Part shown: one piece after another, positions 40,421-47,475 of the stretch | How positions within the stretch are numbered: the first letter of the stretch is position 1 | Layout of the letters: the number at the start of each line of letters is the position of its first letter | Assembly: GCA_047777345.1 (NCBI GenBank) | Contig: JBKEEJ010000006.1 | Coordinates: 62,001 to 126,000, forward strand | Source of the DNA: Anaerocolumna sp047777345 | Lineage (GTDB): Bacteria > Bacillota > Clostridia > Lachnospirales > Lachnospiraceae | Direction of reading: 5' to 3' | Length of the DNA stretch: 64,000 nt | Translations under genes and position numbers: made by a program | The notes under the pieces: model-generated | The model's input: the letters and a program-made list of their open reading frames with translations, nothing else | Told to the model about the DNA's origin: nothing | Databases searched by the model: none

Positions 40421-40681
40421 TCACGCCCTTTCCGGTTTGATTGGCTTTAAGATTTTTTCGGTAAAAAAGTCTTTAAAATTTTCCGGTGTAATACCTGTAT
40501 AAACATCGTCATCTACGGTAACCGTCACACCAATACGGTTACACTGGCCGGTACAAAAACTGCCAGCCAGTGTAATATCATTATCTAATTTGTATTTAGC
40601 AATGGCATTCTGAAACAATTGGACGATTTTCTCAGCTCCTTTTAAATAGCAGGATGATCCTACACAAATCTGAACAATCAT
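40421..40681 (-). CDS. Thioredoxin-like [2Fe-2S] ferredoxin, second copy
   Basis: An 86-residue NuoE/HydC-type thioredoxin-fold ferredoxin. Ligand pattern CVGSSC (C-x4-C) near residues 6-11 and CTGQC (C-x3-C) near 43-47. The ATG at 40681 is one base after the stop of the first copy, with AGGTGG upstream. Its size matches the small subunit family of bifurcating hydrogenases, but no HydB partner is present here, so it may pass electrons between the hydrogenases and other proteins or act in sensing. Paralogue of the preceding gene. Confidence 0.85.
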   Translation of the reverse strand: MIVQICVGSSCYLKGAEKIVQLFQNAIAKYKLDNDITLAGSFCTGQCNRIGVTVTVDDDVYTGITPENFKDFFTEKILKPIKPERA

Positions 40682-40682
40682 G

Positions 40683-40925
40683 TCAATCCACCTGTTCCAA
40701 AATATCTTTCTCAAAAAAATCTTCTACCGTATCAGGAGATACGGAAAAAAATTTGTCATCCACGGTAACGCAAACACCTTGCTGACACTTGCCCATGCAA
40801 AAGGTTCCGACAAGTTCCACTTTATCTCCAAGATTATATTTGCGTATCAAATACTGAAGTTCTTCCACTACCTGGCGAGCGCCTTTAATATGGCAGGAAG
40901 AACCGATACATACAGTCACTTTCAT
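40683..40925 (-). CDS. Thioredoxin-like [2Fe-2S] ferredoxin, first copy
   Basis: An 80-residue thioredoxin-fold ferredoxin with ligands CIGSSC (near 5-10) and CMGKC (near 42-46), spaced as in the NuoE C-terminal domain. The start is the ATG at 40925 behind AAGGAG; the frame open to 40946 lies in the preceding gene's end. A near duplicate follows after one base, suggesting local duplication. Likely an electron carrier for this operon. Confidence 0.85.
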   Translation of the reverse strand: MKVTVCIGSSCHIKGARQVVEELQYLIRKYNLGDKVELVGTFCMGKCQQGVCVTVDDKFFSVSPDTVEDFFEKDILEQVD

Positions 40926-40938
40926 ATATCCTTTCTCC

Positions 40939-41688
40939 TTACTCATAATCTACCACATTTATCCAGGAATGTAAGAATTCGCGTTCTTTGGCATTTCCTT
41001 TGGATAACTGAGAAGCGGCTACAATAGGCATCCATTTTTGTACATACTGTTTTGCAGTATCGCTCTTATCGCAAAACAGATCCAGATATTTTTTTGCTCC
41101 GTCAATATCACCATTTAGCCAAAACAAAAGGTAGGTTCTGGCAGCATCGGCAGAAGCATTTCCCTGAGTTGCATGGGACCAGTCAAGAATATAAGGAGTC
41201 CCACTATCTGTTATAATAATATTAAAAGGGTTAAAATCGCCGTGACAAACTTTATTATGCTTTGGCATTGCTTCCAAACGGGTTTGCAGATCATAACGCA
41301 CAGTAGCAGACAAATCAGCTGCCTTGATTTTTTGGCTCATTTTATCTTTCAGCTTATTTAGCCCCGGACAAGTTTTGCTGTGCATTGTAAGTTGTAAATC
41401 CACAAACAGATTCAGGTACTCGTCTTTTTTCTCGGGATTTTCCTCCATTAACCGCGCCAAGGTTTTGCCTTTAATATATTCGGAAACAATCGTCCACTTA
41501 CCATCGATCATAGTGACCTCAAGAATTTTTGGAATATTTAGGCCGGTTTCTTCAACCCGGGCCTGATTCAACGCTTCATTTAGCACATCCGCTTTGGAAT
41601 AAGACTCATCAAACACCTTTAAGACGTGCTCTCCGTCCCGATAAACGGTTTTATTATTTCTTACTGCAATGATTCGATCCAGATTCAT
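40939..41688 (-). CDS. Phosphotransferase/kinase-fold protein (APH/choline-kinase type)
   Basis: A 249-residue kinase-fold protein. Lysine in VLKVF (near residue 24), Brenner catalytic loop CHGDFNPFN (His149, Asp151, Asn156) and metal-binding Asp169 in ILDW are all present, so it should be active. By sequence it belongs with aminoglycoside/choline/homoserine kinases and small Ser/Thr kinases. The ATG at 41688 follows GGAGGGG. It lies 10 bases after adhE and ahead of the ferredoxin-hydS-phosphatase genes, so I infer it phosphorylates the protein acted on by the phosphatase. A small-molecule substrate cannot be excluded. Confidence 0.82.
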   Translation of the reverse strand: MNLDRIIAVRNNKTVYRDGEHVLKVFDESYSKADVLNEALNQARVEETGLNIPKILEVTMIDGKWTIVSEYIKGKTLARLMEENPEKKDEYLNLFVDLQLTMHSKTCPGLNKLKDKMSQKIKAADLSATVRYDLQTRLEAMPKHNKVCHGDFNPFNIIITDSGTPYILDWSHATQGNASADAARTYLLFWLNGDIDGAKKYLDLFCDKSDTAKQYVQKWMPIVAASQLSKGNAKEREFLHSWINVVDYE

Positions 41689-41701
41689 CAATTACCCCTC
41701 C

Positions 41702-44419
41702 TTACATTTTCTTAAGCCCACTTTTGGTCCTGCGGTAAGTCAATTTAAAATTGTGCTCATCGTCTGCCTCACTGATATCCAGTTCCGTTGGCTTTTCTTC
41801 TTCTGTAAAATGTTTTTCACCATAATAAGCATTTAAATACATTTGTTTAATTTCACTCATCAGCGGATAACGTGGGTTAGTACCCGTACACTGATCATCG
41901 AAAGCCTGTTCAACCATGGCATCCAGCCGATCAAGAAAGTCTTTTTCGTCCACGTTATACTCTTTGATGGAAGACTTAATACCTACCTTGGCCTTTAAAT
42001 CATTGATTGCTTTAATGAGATTTTCCAGCTTTTCATGATCATTCTTGCCGCCAAGTTTTAAGGCGTCAGCAATTTCTGCATAGCGTCGTAACGTATGTGG
42101 ATAGCCGTATTGCGGGAATGTTCCCATTTTCGTCGGTGCTTCCGATGCGTTAAAACGAATTACCTCTTCAATCATAAGGGCATTGGCAATGCCATGAGGC
42201 AAATGATGAAAGGCTCCTAACTTGTGAGCCATGGAATGGCAGACACCTAAGAAAGCATTGGCAAATGCCATACCTGCCATAGTGGCAGCATTGGCCATTT
42301 TTTCGCGGGCTTCCACATCGGTTTGACCGTTTTCATAAGCACGGGGCAGATATTCAAAAATTATCTGAAGTGCCTGTTTTGCAAGGCTATCCGTATAATC
42401 GGTTGCCATAACTGAAACATATGCTTCCAAAGCATGGGTAACAGCATCAATACCTGATGCGGCTGTAAGGCCCTTTGGCGCGCTCATATGAAAATCGGTG
42501 TCAATAATAGACATGTTGGGAAGTAATTGATAATCGGCAAGAGGATATTTTACCCCGGTCTTTTCATCAGTAATTACCGCAAAAGGAGTTACTTCCGATC
42601 CTGTACCGGCAGAAGTCGGAATGGCGATAAAATATGCCTTTTCTCCCATCTTCGGGAAAGTGTACACTCTCTTTCTGATATCCATAAAACGCATGGCCAT
42701 ATCCATAAAATCAACTTCCGGGTGTTCATACATAACCCACATAATTTTACCTGCATCCATAGCGGAACCACCACCAAAAGCAATAATAGTATCAGGCTCA
42801 AAACTACGCATCAGTTTGGTTCCTTCCTTGGCACAAGCAAGGGTCGGATCGGGAGCAACATCAAAAAATGTGGTGTGTACAATACCCATTTCATCCAGTT
42901 TATCAGTAATCGGCTTGGTATAACCGTTATGATAAAGGAAGCTGTCAGTAACAATAAAGGCACGTTTTTTACCCATAACGTTTTTCAATTCATCCAATGC
43001 TACCGGCAAACATCCTTTCTTAATATATACCTTTTCAGGTGCGCGGAACCATAACATATTTTCCCTTCTTTCAGCAACTGTTTTAATATTAATCAGGTGT
43101 TTTATACCAACATTTTCGGAAACCGAATTTCCGCCCCAGGAACCACAACCTAAAGTAAGGGACGGAGCAAGTTTAAAGTTGTAAAGGTCTCCGATACCAC
43201 CTTGAGAAGACGGAGTATTCACAAGAATACGACAAGTCTTCATACGTTTGGCAAATTCATTAAGTTTTTCCTGCCCGGTGGTTACTTCCAAATAAATGGA
43301 GGAGGTATGGCCATAACCGCCGTCAGCAATTAAATGTTCTGCTTTATCAAAAGCATCCTCTATATCATCTGCTTTATACATGGCAAGCACAGGAGACAGC
43401 TTCTCATGAGCAAATTCTTCGGACAGATCCACACTTTCCACTTCTCCGATAAGAATTTTTGTACCAACAGGTACTTTCACACCAGCTAGTTCCGCTATTT
43501 TATATGCCGGCTGACCTACTATTTTTGCATTAAGCGCACCGTTAATAATAATTGTTTTGCGCACCTTTTCAATCTCATCTTCTTTCAGGAAATAACATCC
43601 ACGTGCTGCAAACTCCTCTTTAACGGCATCGTAAATATTTTTATGAACGATAACCGATTGTTCGGATGCGCAGATCATACCGTTATCAAAGGTCTTGGAA
43701 TGAATAATGGAGTTTACAGCAAGAACAATATCGGCAGATTCGTCAATGATAGCAGGTGTATTACCGGCACCCACACCAAGAGCCGGCTTACCTGAAGAAT
43801 AAGCCGCTTTTACCATACCGGGACCACCGGTAGCAAGAATAATGTCAGCCTCTTTCATAAGAAGGTTAGTTAATTCAATGTTTGGTATATCAATCCAATC
43901 AATAATACCTTCCGGCGCGCCGGCAGCTACTGCTGCATCCAGAACAACCTTAGCTGCAGCAATGGTGCATTTCTTTGCTCTCGGGTGAGGGCTTATAATA
44001 ATGGCATTACGGGTCTTTAACGCAATCAAAGTTTTAAAAATAGCTGTGGAAGTTGGGTTGGTAGTAGGAATAACGGCTGCAATCACACCAAGAGGTTCTG
44101 CAATTTTCTTGATACCGTAAGCTTTATCCTCTTCCAGAACACCACAGGTCTTGACATTCTTATATGCATTGTAAATATATTCGGCTGCATAGTGATTTTT
44201 GATTATCTTATCTTCCACTACACCCATGCCGGTTTCTTCTACAGCCAATTTTGCAAGAGGAATTCTTGCCTGGTTTGCGGCAATGGCAGCGGCTTTAAAA
44301 ATCTTATCCACTTGCTCCTGGGTATAGGTCGCAAATTTCTTCTGAGCCTCTTTCACACGAGCAAGGACTTCTTCCAAAGCTTCTACACTGTCTACCAATT
44401 TTCTCTCGTTATTTTCCAT
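41702..44419 (-). CDS. adhE: Bifunctional acetaldehyde/alcohol dehydrogenase AdhE
   Basis: A 905-residue fusion. Residues about 1-440 are a CoA-acylating aldehyde dehydrogenase with catalytic Cys in NGMICASEQ. Residues about 460-870 are an iron-dependent alcohol dehydrogenase with FGGGSAMDAGK, HALEAYVS and GVCHSMAHKLGAFHHLPHG carrying iron ligands. It reduces acetyl-CoA to ethanol with 2 NADH; AdhE usually forms spirosomes. GGAGG precedes the ATG at 44419. First gene of the operon that runs into the H2-sensing genes. A Rex-like operator lies 58-75 bases upstream of the start. Confidence 0.97.
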   Translation of the reverse strand: MENNERKLVDSVEALEEVLARVKEAQKKFATYTQEQVDKIFKAAAIAANQARIPLAKLAVEETGMGVVEDKIIKNHYAAEYIYNAYKNVKTCGVLEEDKAYGIKKIAEPLGVIAAVIPTTNPTSTAIFKTLIALKTRNAIIISPHPRAKKCTIAAAKVVLDAAVAAGAPEGIIDWIDIPNIELTNLLMKEADIILATGGPGMVKAAYSSGKPALGVGAGNTPAIIDESADIVLAVNSIIHSKTFDNGMICASEQSVIVHKNIYDAVKEEFAARGCYFLKEDEIEKVRKTIIINGALNAKIVGQPAYKIAELAGVKVPVGTKILIGEVESVDLSEEFAHEKLSPVLAMYKADDIEDAFDKAEHLIADGGYGHTSSIYLEVTTGQEKLNEFAKRMKTCRILVNTPSSQGGIGDLYNFKLAPSLTLGCGSWGGNSVSENVGIKHLINIKTVAERRENMLWFRAPEKVYIKKGCLPVALDELKNVMGKKRAFIVTDSFLYHNGYTKPITDKLDEMGIVHTTFFDVAPDPTLACAKEGTKLMRSFEPDTIIAFGGGSAMDAGKIMWVMYEHPEVDFMDMAMRFMDIRKRVYTFPKMGEKAYFIAIPTSAGTGSEVTPFAVITDEKTGVKYPLADYQLLPNMSIIDTDFHMSAPKGLTAASGIDAVTHALEAYVSVMATDYTDSLAKQALQIIFEYLPRAYENGQTDVEAREKMANAATMAGMAFANAFLGVCHSMAHKLGAFHHLPHGIANALMIEEVIRFNASEAPTKMGTFPQYGYPHTLRRYAEIADALKLGGKNDHEKLENLIKAINDLKAKVGIKSSIKEYNVDEKDFLDRLDAMVEQAFDDQCTGTNPRYPLMSEIKQMYLNAYYGEKHFTEEEKPTELDISEADDEHNFKLTYRRTKSGLKKM

Positions 44420-44476
44420 ATATTTCCCTCCAAAATCTATTCTGATTAACTTGTAATAACTTACTTTTCTAATATT

Positions 44477-44494
44477 ATGTTATTATTTTAACAA
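44477..44494 (-). promoter_or_regulatory. Rex-like redox operator upstream of adhE
   Basis: Minus strand TTGTTAAAATAATAACAT against the Rex consensus TTGTTAANNNNTTAACAA: the left half-site matches 7 of 7 and the right half-site 5 of 7. Located 58-75 bases before the adhE ATG, in the promoter region (TTGAAA, 17 bases, TACATA just upstream is a weak candidate promoter). Rex is the NADH/NAD+ repressor that controls adhE in many clostridia. Confidence 0.6.
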
Positions 44495-44603
44495 TCTTTT
44501 ATGTATTTGGGAATTGCTTCTTTTTCAATTGGATATTGCATTTATGACTATACCGTTAAACCTGCTTGTTTACAGGGAATTACCCTTTAGACTTCTTTCA
44601 GAC

Positions 44604-44667
44604 AAAAAAAGAGCTGTCCCGCAATACTGAAGTTGGAGATAAAAACTACTTCATTTTGCGGCAGCTC
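44604..44667 (-). terminator. Dispersed inverted repeat, copy 4; terminator of the LysR gene
   Basis: Arms GAGCTGTCCCGCAATACTGA (44611-44630) and, from 44644 to 44667, a partner ending TTTTGCGGCAGCTC. The stem has a few mismatches. On the minus strand it is followed by T7 (44610-44604), 26 bases after the LysR stop. Confidence 0.75.
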
Positions 44668-44692
44668 CTTTAGACAGATGAATAAAATAGGC

Positions 44693-45625
44693 TTAGTTTT
44701 CCCTAAAGACTTCCCTTTTTGCTTTTACCAATTCTTCAATAAACATCTTGTCCAAATCAGAAAGTTTATAATCTCTTCGATGTATCAATACATCCTTATA
44801 TTTTCGCTTATTATCAACACATGGGCGTTCCACAAGTCCGTAACGGTCAAGCAAATCTTTTGGAATGGATGAAACCCACATATAGGTGTTAGGATTTTTT
44901 GAAAGCAATTCAAACTGACTGCACCGTTCGAACACAAAAATTCGGCAGCCTCCATGATCGGGGAATTCATCCTTTTTCACTACTGACAAAGGAAGAGAAG
45001 GTACATAAGGATCACCATGAGCAATCTCACTGTAAGACTTCAGATCATCAAAGGTTATCTTTTTCAATTTGCTAAGCGGACAATCTTTACTCATAATTAA
45101 AACATAACCGAATTCGATAATAAGTTCGCTTGAAAAGCATTTCTCATTCATCATTGCTTTGTAATATTCGTCATATTGCTTGCTGTAGCGAAGAATGCCC
45201 AATTTGTAATCTTCTTTCAGTATGTTGTTAATCACACGATAGGCATTGGTTTCTTTATAAAAAATTTCCGTTTCTGACTTGGGATCTATTCTTTTGGAAA
45301 ATTCGGCAAAAGCGGCGGCTACATAGCTGGCACGGGGCACCGAAATAGAAAAATGTTTTTTGGTATTTGTACCTTCCTTAAATATGGTTTCAATATCATC
45401 TATCTGTTTTAAAACTTTCTTTGCATAACGGATAAAGAGCTCTCCGTCCGGTGTTAAAAACATTCCTTTGGCACTACGCTCAAAAAGTGTCACACCAAGG
45501 TTGTTTTCAAGCTCTTTAATGGCACGGCTAAGGGCCGATGCACCTACTAGCAGTTCATCAGCAGCCTTATTGATAGATTGGGTTTTGGCGACAGCTATCG
45601 CATATTTCATATGAAGAAGATTCAT
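44693..45625 (-). CDS. LysR-family transcriptional regulator
   Basis: A 310-residue LysR-type regulator: N-terminal winged helix-turn-helix (about 1-62, INKAADELLVGASALSRAIK) followed by a periplasmic-binding-type effector domain (about 88-300). The regulated gene is unknown. It lies just upstream of adhE on the same strand, separated by a terminator, so control of the adhE operon is possible but not shown. AAGGA precedes the ATG at 45625. Confidence 0.9.
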   Translation of the reverse strand: MNLLHMKYAIAVAKTQSINKAADELLVGASALSRAIKELENNLGVTLFERSAKGMFLTPDGELFIRYAKKVLKQIDDIETIFKEGTNTKKHFSISVPRASYVAAAFAEFSKRIDPKSETEIFYKETNAYRVINNILKEDYKLGILRYSKQYDEYYKAMMNEKCFSSELIIEFGYVLIMSKDCPLSKLKKITFDDLKSYSEIAHGDPYVPSLPLSVVKKDEFPDHGGCRIFVFERCSQFELLSKNPNTYMWVSSIPKDLLDRYGLVERPCVDNKRKYKDVLIHRRDYKLSDLDKMFIEELVKAKREVFREN

Positions 45626-45740
45626 ACATGAAGTCCTTCTTTCCTGTATTCTTTATAATTATAGATTATTATAGATTAGTTCTCAAAAAATTTTAAGTAA
45701 TTGATGCTAATAATTTTTTAATTCATAATTACATAAAACT

Positions 45741-45791
45741 TTAGGATATGTAAGTTTTATTGAAATCAGATTACTGACTTACATATCCTAA
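45741..45791 (-). terminator. Terminator of the ABC export operon
   Basis: A perfect 14-bp stem TTAGGATATGTAAG (45741-45754) / CTTACATATCCTAA (45778-45791) with a 23-base loop. On the minus strand AGTTTTATG follows. It is 70 bases after the permease stop. Confidence 0.75.
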
Positions 45792-45860
45792 TGCTCATTC
45801 TTATTCACTGCTTTTTATAATTTGGCATTTCTCATTCTATGCTTAATTAACCTGCCAATA

Positions 45861-47195
45861 TCAGCCGTCTGTTTTCATTGCCTCTATGGCACTGATTTTG
45901 GTAGCCCGGTTAGCCGGATAATACCCGGATAAAACACCAACTAACATGGCAAAACCTGCCGCCAGGAAAGGCAGCCAAATAGGTATGACGGAAAACTTGG
46001 CATTTTCCATATTATACATGTAACTGGAGGACAATAAGGTACTAAACAGTGGCTGCCCAAATTTATTGATAGCCCAGGAACCAATGTAGCTTATTATTAT
46101 CCCAATAACACCGCCAATTAAGCCCATCATGCCGGCTTCAAACAAAAACAGTTTCTTTATGTCACGAATAACACAGCCTAACACCTTCATAACGCCAATT
46201 TCTTTTGTCCGTTCGTAAATCGACATAATCATAGTGTTGGCTATATTAATTGCCGATACCAGCATGGCAATGGCACCGATTCCGCCTAATACCATTTGCA
46301 GCATATTGGAGGTTTCCTCCATAGGTTTCAGATACATTGCCAAACTGTCGGTCTGATAACCCATTTCTTTAATTTTATCCTGAACCTTGGTAACATTTTT
46401 TATGTTATCAACTGTTATCTTTATCTGCTGATAGGTTTCCACGGCTTTCATAGCCTTTTTTTTGTCTTCGGCCTTCAGGGTTTTAATATACTTATTATAT
46501 AAGGTTTTAAAATAATTAATGTCCATGTATATATTAGAGTCATATTCCCAGTTGTTGCTTTGTTCCATTATGGCATAATCGGCGACTTTCAGGCTGAAGG
46601 GCTTTTTCTTTTCATCTATGTTGTATTCCCAGGGATTAAACTGAAAAGTTACTTTATTCTTGCTTAAGTCCATTTCCTTTTCGGTATAATTCCGGCCATA
46701 TGGATTATAAAAATGCTTAAGGGCATCACTGCCAAACAAAAGGATATGGTTCTCCGATGTGGGATAAGTACCTACTGTTAATGCGGGAAAATCAAATTTG
46801 CTGAAAGTAGAACTATCCATAGCATAAAGCTGGAGAAAAGCCTCATATTTACCGCTCTTTAACTGAACGTTTGCTGACAGAACCGGAGATACAGCCTTAA
46901 CATGATCCAAAGCCTGAATTTGCTTTACCAGACTGTCATCCATCATCTGTTCCTTGGAATTAACATAGTTTCCTTCGTCATCATAAATAGTGGCATAACG
47001 CTGTACCGTAATAGTAGTTAAACTTCCAAGTTCCATTACCTGAGACTTGAAATTATTATTCATTCCGATGCCAATGGAGATCATTATAACGATGGAAATG
47101 GTACCGATAACCACTCCAACAATGGTAAGAGCTGTTCTGGCTTTCCGGCGTCTTAAATTCTTAAGACCCATTTTAATTAAATCGCTAATCCTCAT
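45861..47195 (-). CDS. MacB/FtsX-type ABC transporter permease
   Basis: About 444 residues. N-terminal segment LKNLRRRKARTALTIVGVVIG leads into the first transmembrane helix, then a large extracellular MacB-type domain (about 50-290), then three C-terminal helices from about 305 (GIGAIAMLVSAINIANTMIM onward) with the FtsX motif. MacB-class systems work as mechanotransmission machines and do not pass a substrate through a pore. The ATG at 47195 has AAGGG about 10 bases ahead; a second ATG at 47204 is possible. It overlaps the preceding small gene by 11 bases. Last gene of the ATPase-surface protein-small protein-permease operon. Confidence 0.9.
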   Translation of the reverse strand: MRISDLIKMGLKNLRRRKARTALTIVGVVIGTISIVIMISIGIGMNNNFKSQVMELGSLTTITVQRYATIYDDEGNYVNSKEQMMDDSLVKQIQALDHVKAVSPVLSANVQLKSGKYEAFLQLYAMDSSTFSKFDFPALTVGTYPTSENHILLFGSDALKHFYNPYGRNYTEKEMDLSKNKVTFQFNPWEYNIDEKKKPFSLKVADYAIMEQSNNWEYDSNIYMDINYFKTLYNKYIKTLKAEDKKKAMKAVETYQQIKITVDNIKNVTKVQDKIKEMGYQTDSLAMYLKPMEETSNMLQMVLGGIGAIAMLVSAINIANTMIMSIYERTKEIGVMKVLGCVIRDIKKLFLFEAGMMGLIGGVIGIIISYIGSWAINKFGQPLFSTLLSSSYMYNMENAKFSVIPIWLPFLAAGFAMLVGVLSGYYPANRATKISAIEAMKTDG

Positions 47196-47457
47196 AGAGT
47201 TCATACCCTTTTTTGATTTTTCTTCTGGCTAACAAAAGACCAATTACAATGCTTATAGCCAAATTAAGAGCCGATATGCCAATTACAAAAGGCCAGCTTG
47301 ACAAAAGGGGATCTTTTACCTGGGCACCGGTATCCATCACTTCCATTCCATCTGCCATTCCTTCCCCGTCGTAAGACATAACTTTGTCTTCCGGAACTGA
47401 TACGACTTCTTTTAATAGAACCTTTACATTAAAATTCTGATCCATTAAAATATTCAT
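47185..47457 (-). CDS. Small single-pass membrane protein of the ABC operon
   Basis: A 90-residue protein: a mostly acidic N-terminal stretch of about 50 residues, one transmembrane helix (about 56-76, WPFVIGISALNLAISIVIGL), and a short basic cytosolic tail (ARRKIKKGYELYED). GGAGG stands 9 bases ahead of the ATG at 47457. I recognise no family. Its place between the large surface protein and the permease, with an overlap into the permease gene, suggests a dedicated accessory subunit. Confidence 0.7.
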   Translation of the reverse strand: MNILMDQNFNVKVLLKEVVSVPEDKVMSYDGEGMADGMEVMDTGAQVKDPLLSSWPFVIGISALNLAISIVIGLLLARRKIKKGYELYED

Positions 47458-47475
47458 AATATCCACCCTCCAGAC

